From assembly GCF_001598695.1 (NCBI RefSeq), contig NZ_BCZK01000003.1:372001-436000 (forward strand): a stretch of DNA of 64,000 nt. Direction: 5' to 3'. The position numbers were made by a program, and so were the translations under genes. The DNA comes from Klebsiella oxytoca NBRC 105695 (lineage in GTDB: Bacteria > Pseudomonadota > Gammaproteobacteria > Enterobacterales > Enterobacteriaceae). The stretch's first letter is position 1. Each line of letters opens with the position of its first letter. A model generated the notes under the pieces. That model was not told where the DNA came from and made no database searches. It was given only the letters and a program-made list of their open reading frames with translations. Positions 8,546 through 17,480 of the stretch are shown here, piece by piece.

Positions 8546-10066
8546 ATGGCGAAAGACAAAAAACGTGGCTTCTTTTCCTGGCTGGGCTTTGGTCAAAAAG
8601 AACAGGCGCAGGAAACCGACGCAGAACAAAAAGTAGAAGCCCAGCAAGAGGTTGAAGAACAGGCTCCGGAAAGCGAAACGCCTGCGGCTGCGCCGGAAAC
8701 GGTCGACGCGCCGGCGACGGAGCACCAGGATGCCGAAGCCTTTGCCGCCGAGGTGGTCGAGGTGACCGGGCAGGTTGTGGAGAGCGAACAGCCGCAGGCG
8801 GTTGTCGACTCCCCGGCAGTTGAGACGATTGCAGAACCGCCTGTGGTTGAGGAAATTGTCGCTGAGCCTGTAGTTGAAGAAGCTATCGCCGAGCCGGTAG
8901 TGGCTGAAGCTATAGTTGAGCTGACGCCGGAAGAGGTGATTGCCGAACCGGAAGCTGTCGTTGTTGAAAAGGGTAAAGAGGCTGTCATTGAAGAGCCGGA
9001 AATCGTTGAGCCGGTAGAAGAAGCCGAAATCACTGACGAAGAGCTGGAAGCGCAGGCGCTGGCTGCAGCCGATGCGGCGGAAAATGCCGTGGAAGTGGTG
9101 CCGGACGAAACCGTGGTGACGCCGTTAGAGCAGGAAAAACCCACCAAAGAAGGGTTCTTCGCTCGCCTCAAACGCAGCCTGATAAAAACCAAGCAGAACC
9201 TCGGTTCCGGATTTATCAGTCTGTTCCGCGGCAAGAAAATCGACGATGATCTGTTTGAAGAGCTGGAAGAGCAGCTGCTGATTGCCGATGTCGGCGTGGA
9301 AACCACCCGTAAGATCATCACTAATCTTACCAACGACGCCAGCCGCAAGCAGTTGCGCGACGCCGAGGCGCTGTACGGCCTGCTGAAAGAAGAGATGGGC
9401 GATATTCTGGCGAAGGTGGACGAGCCGCTGAACGTAGAAGGCAAGGCGCCATTTGTAATTCTGATGGTTGGCGTCAACGGCGTCGGTAAAACCACCACCA
9501 TCGGCAAGCTGGCGCGTCAGTTTGAGCAGCAGGGCAAATCGGTGATGCTGGCCGCGGGCGATACCTTCCGCGCGGCGGCGGTAGAGCAGCTTCAGGTGTG
9601 GGGTCAACGCAACAATATTCCGGTGATTGCCCAGCATACCGGCGCGGATTCGGCATCGGTTATTTTCGATGCCATCCAGGCGGCGAAGGCGCGCAACATT
9701 GACGTCCTGATTGCCGATACTGCGGGTCGTCTGCAGAATAAATCGCACCTGATGGAAGAACTGAAGAAGATTGTCCGCGTCATGAAAAAACTGGATGTCG
9801 ATGCGCCGCATGAGGTCATGCTGACCATTGACGCCAGCACCGGGCAAAACGCGATTAGCCAGGCCAAACTGTTCCATGAGGCGGTTGGACTGACCGGTAT
9901 CACTTTGACTAAGCTGGATGGTACCGCCAAGGGCGGGGTTATCTTCTCGGTTGCCGATCAGTTCGGTATTCCGATTCGCTACATCGGTGTTGGCGAACGT
10001 ATTGAAGATCTGCGTCCGTTTAATGCGGGCGACTTTATTGAGGCACTTTTTGCCCGAGAGGATTAA
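8546..10066 (+). CDS. ftsY: Signal recognition particle receptor FtsY
   Basis: A 506-residue SRP receptor that docks ribosome-SRP complexes at the inner membrane and hydrolyses GTP with Ffh. The N-terminal A domain (about 1-195) is very acidic and carries tandem EPVVEE/AEPVV-type repeats near residues 90-135. The NG domain follows, with G1 GVNGVGKTTT near 309, DTFRAAA near 338, DTAGRLQ near 390 and TKLDG near 454. E. coli FtsY is 497 aa; the difference sits in the repetitive acidic domain. First gene of ftsYEX: its stop is 2 nt before the ftsE ATG. GGAG lies about 13 nt upstream of the ATG, a rather long spacing. Confidence 0.97.
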   Translation: MAKDKKRGFFSWLGFGQKEQAQETDAEQKVEAQQEVEEQAPESETPAAAPETVDAPATEHQDAEAFAAEVVEVTGQVVESEQPQAVVDSPAVETIAEPPVVEEIVAEPVVEEAIAEPVVAEAIVELTPEEVIAEPEAVVVEKGKEAVIEEPEIVEPVEEAEITDEELEAQALAAADAAENAVEVVPDETVVTPLEQEKPTKEGFFARLKRSLIKTKQNLGSGFISLFRGKKIDDDLFEELEEQLLIADVGVETTRKIITNLTNDASRKQLRDAEALYGLLKEEMGDILAKVDEPLNVEGKAPFVILMVGVNGVGKTTTIGKLARQFEQQGKSVMLAAGDTFRAAAVEQLQVWGQRNNIPVIAQHTGADSASVIFDAIQAAKARNIDVLIADTAGRLQNKSHLMEELKKIVRVMKKLDVDAPHEVMLTIDASTGQNAISQAKLFHEAVGLTGITLTKLDGTAKGGVIFSVADQFGIPIRYIGVGERIEDLRPFNAGDFIEALFARED

Positions 10067-10068
10067 AA

Positions 10069-10737
10069 ATGATTCGCTTTGAACAAGTCAGCAAAGCCTA
10101 TCTCGGTGGGAGACAAGCGCTGCAGGGGGTGACTTTTCACCTGCAGGCGGGTGAGATGGCGTTTCTGACCGGCCATTCCGGCGCGGGGAAAAGTACCCTG
10201 CTGAAGCTTATCTGCGGTATCGAGCGGCCCAGCGCCGGCAAAATCCTTTTCGGCGGCCATGACATTAGCCGCCTGAAGAGCCGCGAAGTGCCGTTTTTGC
10301 GCCGTCAGATTGGCATGATTTTCCAGGACCACCATCTGCTGATGGACCGTACCGTTTACGATAATGTGGCGATCCCGCTGATTATCGCCGGCGCCAGCGG
10401 CGATGACATTCGCCGTCGCGTGTCGGCGGCGCTGGATAAAGTCGGGCTGCTGGACAAAGCGAAAAACCTGCCGATTCAGCTTTCAGGCGGGGAACAACAG
10501 CGCGTGGGTATCGCCCGCGCGGTGGTCAACAAACCAGCGGTCCTGCTGGCGGATGAACCGACCGGTAACCTCGACGAAGCGTTGTCGGAAGGGATCTTAC
10601 GTCTGTTTGAAGAGTTTAACCGCGTTGGGGTGACGGTGCTGATGGCGACGCATGATCTGGGGCTTATCTCCAGTCGTCCGTATCGCGTTCTGTCCCTCAG
10701 CGAGGGGCATATGCATGGAGGCCATATCGGTGAATAA
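10069..10737 (+). CDS. ftsE: Cell division ABC-type ATPase FtsE
   Basis: A 222-residue ATPase that, with FtsX, couples ATP hydrolysis at the divisome to activation of periplasmic amidases through EnvC. Walker [10 protein letters not shown] is at 35-43, the ABC signature LSGGEQQR near 138-145, and Walker [10 protein letters not shown] near 157-165. Length equals E. coli FtsE. The ATG follows the ftsY stop by 2 nt and the stop overlaps the ftsX GTG, so the three genes form one translationally coupled operon. Confidence 0.97.
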   Translation: MIRFEQVSKAYLGGRQALQGVTFHLQAGEMAFLTGHSGAGKSTLLKLICGIERPSAGKILFGGHDISRLKSREVPFLRRQIGMIFQDHHLLMDRTVYDNVAIPLIIAGASGDDIRRRVSAALDKVGLLDKAKNLPIQLSGGEQQRVGIARAVVNKPAVLLADEPTGNLDEALSEGILRLFEEFNRVGVTVLMATHDLGLISSRPYRVLSLSEGHMHGGHIGE

Positions 10738-11788
10738 GCGCGAGGCAATGAACCACATTCGCCGGTTCGGCAATCGATTCGATCGTTTCCGCAATGCGGG
10801 CGGAGCGGGCGGCAGCGGTGGACGCAATACGTCGAAGCGGCCTAAGGCGGCGCCGAATCCGGCTTCCCGCAAGAGCAACGTGTTCAATGAACAGGTGCGC
10901 TATGCCTGGCATGGTGCGGTGCAGGATCTGAAAAGCACGCCCCTGGCGACGTTCCTGACGGTGATGGTTATCGCCATTTCGTTGACCCTGCCAAGCGTGT
11001 GCTATATGGTCTACAAAAACGTCAGCACCGCGGCGTCGCAGTATTATCCCACGCCGCAAATCACCGTCTATCTGGAGAAAACGCTGGATGACGATGCCGC
11101 TGCGCGGGTAGTCGGTCAGCTGCAGGCGGAGCAGGGCGTCGAGAAGGTCAACTATCTGTCGCGCGATGAAGCCCTTGGCGAATTCCGCAACTGGTCAGGC
11201 TTCGGCGGCGCGCTGGATATGCTGGAAGAGAACCCGCTGCCGGCGGTGGCGATCGTCGTGCCGAAAATTGATTTCCAGAGTGTCGAAGCGCTGAACACGC
11301 TGCGCGACCGCGTGAGTCACGTTCAGGGCGTTGATGAAGTGCGTATGGATGATAGCTGGTTTGCGCGCCTCTCGTCGCTGACCGGGCTGGTCGGACGCGT
11401 GTCGGCGATGATCGGCGTACTGATGGTGGCGGCGGTGTTCCTGGTGATCGGCAACAGCGTGCGTCTGAGCATTTTCGCCCGCCGCGATACCATTAACGTG
11501 CAGAAACTGATTGGCGCAACCGACGGCTTTATTCTGCGTCCTTTTCTTTACGGCGGTGCGCTGCTGGGGTTCTCCGGCGCGTTTCTGTCGCTGATCCTGT
11601 CGGAAATTATGGTCATGCGCCTTTCGTCGGCGGTCACCGAAGTGGCGAAAGTCTTCGGCACGCAGTTTGAACTCAGCGGCTTAGGCTTTGATGAGTGCCT
11701 GCTGATGCTGATTGTTTGCTCAATGATTGGCTGGGTCGCCGCCTGGCTGGCAACCGTACAACATTTACGTCACTTTACTCCCGAGTAG
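10730..11788 (+). CDS. ftsX: Cell division protein FtsX
   Basis: A 352-residue inner-membrane partner of FtsE ([12 protein letters not shown] at the start). It has a basic cytoplasmic N-terminus, TM1 around residues 70-93 ([20 protein letters not shown]), a large periplasmic loop that in E. coli contacts EnvC, and three C-terminal membrane segments within a FtsX/MacB fold. The longer frame reaches back to 10652 inside ftsE. The GTG at 10730 is chosen because it reproduces the E. coli N-terminus and length exactly and overlaps the ftsE stop by 8 nt, with GGAGG about 11 nt upstream. Confidence 0.95.
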   Translation: MNKREAMNHIRRFGNRFDRFRNAGGAGGSGGRNTSKRPKAAPNPASRKSNVFNEQVRYAWHGAVQDLKSTPLATFLTVMVIAISLTLPSVCYMVYKNVSTAASQYYPTPQITVYLEKTLDDDAAARVVGQLQAEQGVEKVNYLSRDEALGEFRNWSGFGGALDMLEENPLPAVAIVVPKIDFQSVEALNTLRDRVSHVQGVDEVRMDDSWFARLSSLTGLVGRVSAMIGVLMVAAVFLVIGNSVRLSIFARRDTINVQKLIGATDGFILRPFLYGGALLGFSGAFLSLILSEIMVMRLSSAVTEVAKVFGTQFELSGLGFDECLLMLIVCSMIGWVAAWLATVQHLRHFTPE

Positions 11789-11799
11789 TAAAAATCTGG

Positions 11800-11840
11800 T
11801 ATAATCTTTCCCTGCACTGAATATCTCTCTGCAGGGAAAG
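11800..11840 (+). promoter_or_regulatory. Candidate rpoH P1 -10 box and adjoining hairpin
   Basis: A perfect TATAAT (11800-11805) lies just after ftsX, with no good -35. Immediately after it comes an 11-bp inverted repeat, CTTTCCCTGCA (11806-11816) with TGCAGGGAAAG (11830-11840). The position resembles the distal sigma-70 promoter of rpoH in E. coli. No U-run follows the hairpin, so it is not an evident intrinsic terminator. Confidence 0.5.
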
Positions 11841-11913
11841 AGTCCCTGTCGACGCTTCCCTAAACTTCATAACCATGTCACATTTTGTGCGTAATCTATT
11901 CACATCGTTGCAT

Positions 11914-11941
11914 GGAACTTGTGGATAAAATCACTGTCTGA
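11914..11941 (+). promoter_or_regulatory. Sigma-E promoter of rpoH with an overlapping DnaA box
   Basis: GGAACTT (11914-11920) and TCTGA (11937-11941) are separated by 16 bp, matching the envelope-stress sigma factor consensus and the known sigma-E promoter of E. coli rpoH. A DnaA-box-like TGTGGATAA (11920-11928) lies directly behind the -35. This would link rpoH transcription to extreme heat or envelope stress and to DnaA. Confidence 0.8.
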
Positions 11942-12044
11942 TACTAATGTGAGTGATATTCTCGTTGCTCATCAATGCTGGCATGTTTGTTGCTCCGCTG
12001 TGAGGACAGAATGGTGCCAGAAGATATCGATTGAGAGGATTTGA

Positions 12045-12899
12045 ATGACCAAAGATATGCAAACTTTAGCCTTAGCCCCCGTTGGTAACCTGGAATCGTA
12101 CATCCGGGCTGCTAACACTTGGCCGATGTTGTCGGCTGATGAAGAGCGGGAGCTTGCTGAAAAGCTGCATTACCAGGGCGATCTGGAAGCAGCGAAAAAG
12201 CTGATCCTGTCTCACCTGCGCTTTGTTGTTCATATTGCTCGTAACTACTCGGGTTATGGCCTGCCGCAGGCGGATCTGATTCAGGAAGGCAACATTGGCC
12301 TGATGAAAGCCGTGCGCCGTTTTAACCCGGAAGTGGGCGTGCGTCTGGTTTCCTTCGCCGTGCACTGGATCAAAGCGGAGATTCATGAATACGTTCTGCG
12401 TAACTGGCGTATTGTGAAGGTCGCGACCACGAAAGCGCAGCGTAAGCTGTTCTTTAACCTGCGTAAAACTAAGCAGCGTCTGGGCTGGTTCAACCAGGAC
12501 GAAGTCGAAATGGTGGCTCGCGAGCTGGGCGTATCGAGCAAAGACGTGCGTGAGATGGAGTCACGTATGGCGGCGCAGGATATGACCTTCGACATGTCGT
12601 CGGATGATGAATCCGATAGCCAGCCGATGGCGCCGGTGCTCTATCTGCAGGATAAAACGTCTAACTTTGCCGACGGTATTGAAGACGATAACTGGGAAGA
12701 GCAGGCGGCGAACAAGCTGACCGACGCAATGCAGGGGCTTGACGAACGTAGTCAGGATATCATCCGCGCCCGCTGGCTGGACGAAGACAATAAGTCCACG
12801 CTGCAGGAGCTGGCGGATCGCTACGGCGTATCGGCCGAGCGAGTACGGCAGCTTGAAAAGAACGCCATGAAAAAACTGCGCGCCGCTATCGAAGCCTAA
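12045..12899 (+). CDS. rpoH: RNA polymerase heat-shock sigma factor RpoH (sigma-32)
   Basis: A 284-residue sigma factor directing transcription of chaperone and protease genes. Region 2 contains [19 protein letters not shown] (77-95) and the core-binding/-10 recognition helix following it. The RpoH box QRKLFFNLR (132-140), needed for FtsH/DnaK control, is intact. The region 4.2 helix-turn-helix is near 253-282 ([17 protein letters not shown]). Length equals E. coli. Translation is expected to respond to temperature through pairing of the start region with coding sequence; I have not folded this. Upstream spacer of 256 bp holds several promoter elements. Confidence 0.98.
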   Translation: MTKDMQTLALAPVGNLESYIRAANTWPMLSADEERELAEKLHYQGDLEAAKKLILSHLRFVVHIARNYSGYGLPQADLIQEGNIGLMKAVRRFNPEVGVRLVSFAVHWIKAEIHEYVLRNWRIVKVATTKAQRKLFFNLRKTKQRLGWFNQDEVEMVARELGVSSKDVREMESRMAAQDMTFDMSSDDESDSQPMAPVLYLQDKTSNFADGIEDDNWEEQAANKLTDAMQGLDERSQDIIRARWLDEDNKSTLQELADRYGVSAERVRQLEKNAMKKLRAAIEA

Positions 12900-12920
12900 T
12901 CTGCGCGCCAGTCCCGCGAT

Positions 12921-12955
12921 AACGCCCCACATTACGTTGGGGCGTTTTGTTTTTC
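12921..12955 (+). terminator. rpoH intrinsic terminator
   Basis: AACGCCCCA (12921-12929) pairs with TGGGGCGTT (12937-12945), followed by TTGTTTTT. The right arm also encodes the last codons and stop of the convergent MocR-type gene, so the hairpin is shared by both 3' ends. Confidence 0.85.
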
Positions 12956-14446
12956 TGCCTCCGTCAGCGCCTGCGGGCAGTGCCTGTTCAGACACTCAAG
13001 CAGCACGTTGAACGCCGGCTCCATCTGCGTTTCCGGCTGCGAAGCAAACCCCATCAACAGTCCTTTCTTCCGCTGCGCCGTCAGGTAATAGCGCGACAGC
13101 GGACGCACTAAGATATTGCGCGCGTTGGCATCGCGGGCAATCGTCACGTCATCTGCCTCATCCGGCAAATTCAGAATCAGATGCAGTCCGGCATTGTCGC
13201 TGAAGTCCGACAGCGCATGCGCTCCGCAGTGCCGCTGAATCAGTTCGGTCAAAAAGACGCGACGGCGGCTGTAGAGCAGGCGCATGCGACGAATGTGCGC
13301 CGAGTAATGACCGGCATTGATAAATTCCGCCAGCGCCAGCTGGATAAGCGAATGGCCGCCGCGGTAGAGCTCGGCATGGGCGTTTTTGAGTTCAGCCGCA
13401 AGCGGTCGAGGCAGCACGACGTAGCCCAGCCGCAGCCCCGGGTAGAGCGTTTTACTGAACGTGCCGACGTAGACCACCGGCGCTTCGGGGACTAAGCCCT
13501 GTAGTGCCGGGATCGGCTGGCCGGAAAAGCGAAACTCGCTGTCGTAATCATCTTCCACAATCCAGCTGCCGTGCTGATGGGCCAGGGTGAGCAGGCGCTG
13601 TCGGCGTTCAAGGCTCATTACCGCGCCGAGGGGATACTGATGGGATGGCGTAACGAAGATCAGCCGCGGCGCTTCGGCTACGCTTTCGGGCGGGCACAGG
13701 CCGCTGGCATCCACCACAATCGGCTCAGCCCGCACTTCATTCATCGCCAACACGTGGCGAATGCCCCAGTAGGAAGGCTCCTCCACCCAGGCGAGATCGC
13801 CGCGGTCGCACAGCATGCGGGTGATCAGGTCGATGGCCTGGTGGATCCCTTCAGTAATAAGAATTTGATCTGCCTGACACAGAACGCCGCGCGCTACTCT
13901 CAGATAGTCCACCAACGCGTGCTGCAGCTCGGCGGTACCGCCGTTACAGCTATAGCTGAGCTGTTCGGGTTTTGGACGGCGGCTGATGCGTGCCTGAATT
14001 TTACTGAACAGCGGGTGGGGAAATGCATTGACGTCCGGTACGCCGGGGATAAACGCCCCCCACTGACGCGGGCTGGCGCTGATGTGCCCCAGCAGATGTT
14101 GGCCGCGACGGGAAAGAGTCCCGCTGGGGGGCTGCGCGGGATGGCTTTCGTTGGCGCTGCTGGCGGGAAGAAACATATCGGGCAGCGTTTTCGCCACGAA
14201 AGTGCCGCTGCCGCGACGGGACACAACGTACCCCTCAGCCAGGAGTTGTTCGTAAACTGTTAAAATTGTGTTGCGAGACATTCCTAGTTCCCCCGCCAGA
14301 TCCCGCGACGGCGGCAGTCGGCTATGGGGCGGGAGAGAACCATCCAGAATGGCGTGGCGAATCGCCTTGTAAAGGCGCTTGTGCAGGAGCGGATCGGTTT
14401 CTTTCTGCAATCTGACCAGCACCAGGTCTGCGATAAGCGAACGCAA
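12932..14446 (-). CDS. MocR/GabR-type transcriptional regulator with aminotransferase domain
   Basis: A 504-residue fusion of an N-terminal GntR-type winged helix (about 15-85, PPSRDLAGELGMSRNTILTV) to a fold-type I aminotransferase-like domain (about 120-490). The pyridoxal phosphate lysine is Lys332 within VGTFSKTLYPGLRLGY. Such MocR regulators, for example Bacillus GabR, sense PLP adducts of amino compounds and usually activate a neighbouring catabolic gene. Divergence from a 4-aminobutyrate transaminase suggests GabR-like control by GABA, by inference. The start is a TTG with GAGGGA about 6 nt upstream. Not present at this site in E. coli K-12; the stop lies in the rpoH terminator hairpin. 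Confidence 0.85.
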   Translation of the reverse strand: MRSLIADLVLVRLQKETDPLLHKRLYKAIRHAILDGSLPPHSRLPPSRDLAGELGMSRNTILTVYEQLLAEGYVVSRRGSGTFVAKTLPDMFLPASSANESHPAQPPSGTLSRRGQHLLGHISASPRQWGAFIPGVPDVNAFPHPLFSKIQARISRRPKPEQLSYSCNGGTAELQHALVDYLRVARGVLCQADQILITEGIHQAIDLITRMLCDRGDLAWVEEPSYWGIRHVLAMNEVRAEPIVVDASGLCPPESVAEAPRLIFVTPSHQYPLGAVMSLERRQRLLTLAHQHGSWIVEDDYDSEFRFSGQPIPALQGLVPEAPVVYVGTFSKTLYPGLRLGYVVLPRPLAAELKNAHAELYRGGHSLIQLALAEFINAGHYSAHIRRMRLLYSRRRVFLTELIQRHCGAHALSDFSDNAGLHLILNLPDEADDVTIARDANARNILVRPLSRYYLTAQRKKGLLMGFASQPETQMEPAFNVLLECLNRHCPQALTEAEKQNAPT

Positions 14447-14455
14447 TTGGATCCC

Positions 14456-14468
14456 TCAGATAATCTGA
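14456..14468. promoter_or_regulatory. Palindrome in the mocR/gabT divergent promoter region
   Basis: TCAGAT and ATCTGA separated by one base form a perfect dyad in the 117-bp space between the divergent regulator and transaminase genes, about 10 bp from the regulator start. It is a plausible operator, but MocR proteins often use direct repeats, so the assignment is weak. Confidence 0.35.
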
Positions 14469-14563
14469 ATTGGTACTCGATTATAGGGCCAAATCCTGTG
14501 TAAATAAACGACATAGTTTCGGATTTGTTGCGATAACGTGACACACATGACAGGAGATTCCCG

Positions 14564-15829
14564 GTGAAAAGTTCAGAACTGAATCAGCGTCGCCAGCAGG
14601 CGACTCCACGCGGCGTAGGGGTGATGTGCAGCTACTTTGTTGAGAAAGCGGAGAACGCTACGCTGTGGGATATTGAAGGGAATGAGGTGATCGATTTCGC
14701 CGCCGGCATCGCGGTGCTGAATACCGGCCATCGCCACCCAAAAATCGTTGCCGCCGTTGAACAGCAGCTGCAGGCCTTTACCCACACGGCTTACCAGATT
14801 GTCCCGTACGAAAGCTATGTCACGCTGGCCGAGCGGATTAACGAACTGGCGCCGATTGACGGTCCGGCAAAAACGGCGTTCTTTACCACCGGGGCGGAAG
14901 CCATTGAAAACGCGGTGAAAATCGCGCGCGCTTATACCGGCCGTCCGGGGTTGATTACCTTCGGCGGCGGCTTCCACGGTCGTACGTTTATGACCATGGC
15001 GCTGACCGGCAAAGTGGCGCCTTACAAGATTGGTTTCGGCCCGTTCCCGGGCTCGGTTTATCACGCCGTCTACCCTAACGCCGCCCATGGCATTACCACC
15101 GCCGACGCGATGAAGAGCCTGGAGCGCATTTTCAAAGCGGATATCGCGGCCGATCAGGTGGCGGCGATTGTGCTGGAGCCGATTCAGGGGGAAGGCGGCT
15201 TTAACGTTGCCCCGCCTGATTTTATGCAGGCGCTGCGCGCGCTGTGCGATACCCACGGCATTCTGCTGATTGCCGATGAAGTACAAACCGGCTTTGCGCG
15301 CACCGGTAAGCTATTTGCGATGCAGCACTATGATGTGAAGCCTGACCTGATGACGATGGCCAAAAGCCTGGCCGGCGGTTTCCCGCTCTCCGGCGTGGTA
15401 GGTCGCGCCGAGGTGATGGATGCGCCTGCGCCGGGCGGCCTGGGCGGCACCTATGCCGGTAACCCGCTGGCGGTCGCGGCGGCGCACGCTGTGCTGGACG
15501 TGATTGAAGAAGAACAGCTGTGCCAGCGCGCTGAGCGCTTAGGCAGCCATCTGAAAGAGGTGTTGAATCAGGCGCGTCAAAGCTGCCCGGCCATTGCTGA
15601 CGTTCGCGGTCAGGGCTCGATGGTGGCGGTGGAGTTTAACGATCCGCAAACCGGGGAGCCGTCGGCGGAGATCACCCGTCAAATCCAGCAACAAGCCCAG
15701 GAGAACGGCCTGCTGCTGCTGAGCTGCGGCGTCTATGGCAACGTTATTCGCTTCCTCTATCCGTTAACGATTCCGGATGCGCAGTTTACGAAAGCGCTGG
15801 ATATTCTGGCCCGCGTGCTGAAGCGCTAA
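14564..15829 (+). CDS. gabT: 4-aminobutyrate--2-oxoglutarate transaminase (GabT/PuuE type)
   Basis: A 421-residue class III PLP aminotransferase that converts 4-aminobutyrate to succinate semialdehyde, a cytoplasmic step of GABA or putrescine breakdown. The cofactor lysine is Lys267 in TMAKSLAGG, and the family motifs FFTTGAEAIENAVKIAR (about 107-123) and IADEVQTGFARTG (about 237-249) are present. By remembered sequence it is closer to PuuE (421 aa, NQRRQQATPRGVGVM-like start) than to GabT of E. coli, so the symbol denotes activity rather than orthology. The start is GTG with AGGAG 7 nt before it. It is followed by a permease, which suggests a small uptake and catabolism module. Confidence 0.88.
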   Translation: MKSSELNQRRQQATPRGVGVMCSYFVEKAENATLWDIEGNEVIDFAAGIAVLNTGHRHPKIVAAVEQQLQAFTHTAYQIVPYESYVTLAERINELAPIDGPAKTAFFTTGAEAIENAVKIARAYTGRPGLITFGGGFHGRTFMTMALTGKVAPYKIGFGPFPGSVYHAVYPNAAHGITTADAMKSLERIFKADIAADQVAAIVLEPIQGEGGFNVAPPDFMQALRALCDTHGILLIADEVQTGFARTGKLFAMQHYDVKPDLMTMAKSLAGGFPLSGVVGRAEVMDAPAPGGLGGTYAGNPLAVAAAHAVLDVIEEEQLCQRAERLGSHLKEVLNQARQSCPAIADVRGQGSMVAVEFNDPQTGEPSAEITRQIQQQAQENGLLLLSCGVYGNVIRFLYPLTIPDAQFTKALDILARVLKR

Positions 15830-15939
15830 CTTTTCGTCCGGTCAGGCTGCGGCGGCACGGAAGCCGAACAGAAACAGGAGGCCGCAGACTGGTTATTCAT
15901 GCTCAGCGTGAGTGGTTTATCACCCTGATATCACCTTTT

Positions 15940-15963
15940 TTCCGGCAGCGCACGCTGCCGGAA
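15940..15963. other. Perfect hairpin before the permease gene
   Basis: TTCCGGCAGCG (15940-15950) and CGCTGCCGGAA (15953-15963) form an 11-bp stem with a 2-base centre, preceded rather than followed by a T-run. It lies 16 bp upstream of the permease ATG. Without a downstream U-run it is not a standard terminator; it may be an operator or an mRNA processing/stability element. Confidence 0.5.
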
Positions 15964-15979
15964 TAAAACGGAAAATATT

Positions 15980-17224
15980 ATGTCTGACAACTCCACCTTT
16001 TCTTCGGTTCTGACGAGCCGGGAGCGTACCGCTGTACCTGCAAAATCCCTGAGTTTCATTGAAGGCGTGTCAATGATCGTCGGCACCAATATCGGCGCAG
16101 GGGTGCTATCCATCGCCTATGCCTCCAGCAAAGCGGGCTTTCTGCCGCTGCTGTTTTGGCTGATTGTGGTCGGTAGTCTGACGACCATTACCATGCTCTA
16201 CGTAGCGGAGTCGACGCTGCGCACGCGCAAGCATCTGCAGCTTAGCGGCCTGTCGCAGCGCTACGTTGGCCGCTTTGGCGCGCTGATGATGTTCCTCTCT
16301 GTTTGCGTCAACAGCGTCGGCGCGCTGACGGCCTATATGACCGGCAGCGGTAAATTATTGCATTCGTTATTCGGTATCTCGCCGGCTCTCGGCAGCGCGC
16401 TGTTTTTTATTCCGGCGGCCGGGGTACTTTATCTTGGCCTGAAGGCGATTGGCCGGGGCGAGAAATTTATCAGTATCGGCATGGTCGTCATGATAACCAT
16501 ACTTGTCGCCGCGACGTTGCTGAAAGAGACCGCCAGCGTCGGCTATTTGCTGGATGGTAACTGGCTGTATATGGTGCCGGTATTTAACGTTGTCGCGTTC
16601 TGCTTCTCCGCGCAGTATATCGTGCCGGAAATGGCGCGCGGTTTCGCTGATAAACCGGAGAAACTGCCGAAGGCCATTATGGTGGGGATGTTATTAACCT
16701 TTTGCCTGCTGGCGCTGGTCCCGCTCTCGGTGATTGCATTAAGCGGGCTGGATAATATTTCTGATGTGGCGACCATTTCCTGGGGCCGTGCGCTCGGCGA
16801 GTGGGCCTTCTTCTCGGCAAACCTTTTTGCGCTCTGCGCGATGCTGACCTCCTATTGGGGGCTGGGCGGCAGCTTCCTGACCAATATCTTCGATCAGTTT
16901 CGCCTTGGCAACGACGAGCAGCCGTTGAAACGCTTTAAGGTGCTGTTAGTGGTCGCCGTACCGCCTTTCATTCTGGCCTACAGTGGGATGGTATCCTTCG
17001 TGAATGCGCTCTATTTTGCCGGGGTATTTAGCGGGGTGATTTTATCTATCATGCCGATCCTGATCCTTAAAGGCTCGCGCAGGCAGGGTGATATCAATCC
17101 CGGCTGGACCTGCCCGGCGCTGATTACGCATCCTTTAATCCAGATCTTCATCGTATTGCTCTATCTTTGCAGCGCCGCCTACGCCATTGCTTCCGCCTTT
17201 GGCTACCTGCCTGCGGGCTGGTAG
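15980..17224 (+). CDS. Amino-acid permease of the HAAAP (Mtr/TyrP) family
   Basis: A 414-residue inner-membrane protein with about 11 hydrophobic segments. The opening VSMIVGTNIGAGVLSIAYAS (about 30-49) is the glycine-rich TM1 signature of the APC superfamily, specifically the hydroxy/aromatic amino acid permease branch that contains Mtr, TyrP and TnaB. A second conserved stretch, FCFSAQYIVPEMARG, sits near 210-224. The substrate cannot be read from the sequence. Position downstream of a GABA transaminase suggests GABA or a related amino acid, but aromatic amino acids are what characterised family members carry. Absent here in K-12. Probably co-transcribed with the transaminase, 150 bp upstream, though the intervening hairpin makes this uncertain. 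Confidence 0.78.
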   Translation: MSDNSTFSSVLTSRERTAVPAKSLSFIEGVSMIVGTNIGAGVLSIAYASSKAGFLPLLFWLIVVGSLTTITMLYVAESTLRTRKHLQLSGLSQRYVGRFGALMMFLSVCVNSVGALTAYMTGSGKLLHSLFGISPALGSALFFIPAAGVLYLGLKAIGRGEKFISIGMVVMITILVAATLLKETASVGYLLDGNWLYMVPVFNVVAFCFSAQYIVPEMARGFADKPEKLPKAIMVGMLLTFCLLALVPLSVIALSGLDNISDVATISWGRALGEWAFFSANLFALCAMLTSYWGLGGSFLTNIFDQFRLGNDEQPLKRFKVLLVVAVPPFILAYSGMVSFVNALYFAGVFSGVILSIMPILILKGSRRQGDINPGWTCPALITHPLIQIFIVLLYLCSAAYAIASAFGYLPAGW

Positions 17225-17431
17225 TACCGTCGCTCATGCCACCGCGTTCGGTTTATTCCGGCGCGGGTTTTTATTTGTCACTTATCTGTTACATACTCCG
17301 CAATTTTATCGTTTCCAATTCTCCTGAATGACGGTATGTTTAGCATAGTGTGCTGCAAAAGCGCAGGCGGCAGACCCTAATCTAACTATCATATGCTTTA
17401 CTTATGTGTCTAATTAGAATAATGCGCTAAT

Positions 17432-17452
17432 AAACAACATCACAACAAATGC
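17432..17452 (+). promoter_or_regulatory. CA-rich tract in livJ leader, candidate GcvB target
   Basis: An A/C-rich tract including ACAACATCACAACAAAT lies about 30-50 nt before the livJ start. GcvB small RNA represses livJ and livK in enterics by pairing its G/U-rich R1 region with such ACA-rich segments. The gcvB gene itself is not in the window. Confidence 0.5.
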
Positions 17453-17480
17453 AAAAACCATAATAATGGGGAGCCTCAGG

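Noticed and set aside
15940..15963. Terminator for the GABA transaminase gene
   Set aside because: The hairpin is perfect, but the T-run precedes it instead of following, so it does not meet intrinsic terminator criteria.
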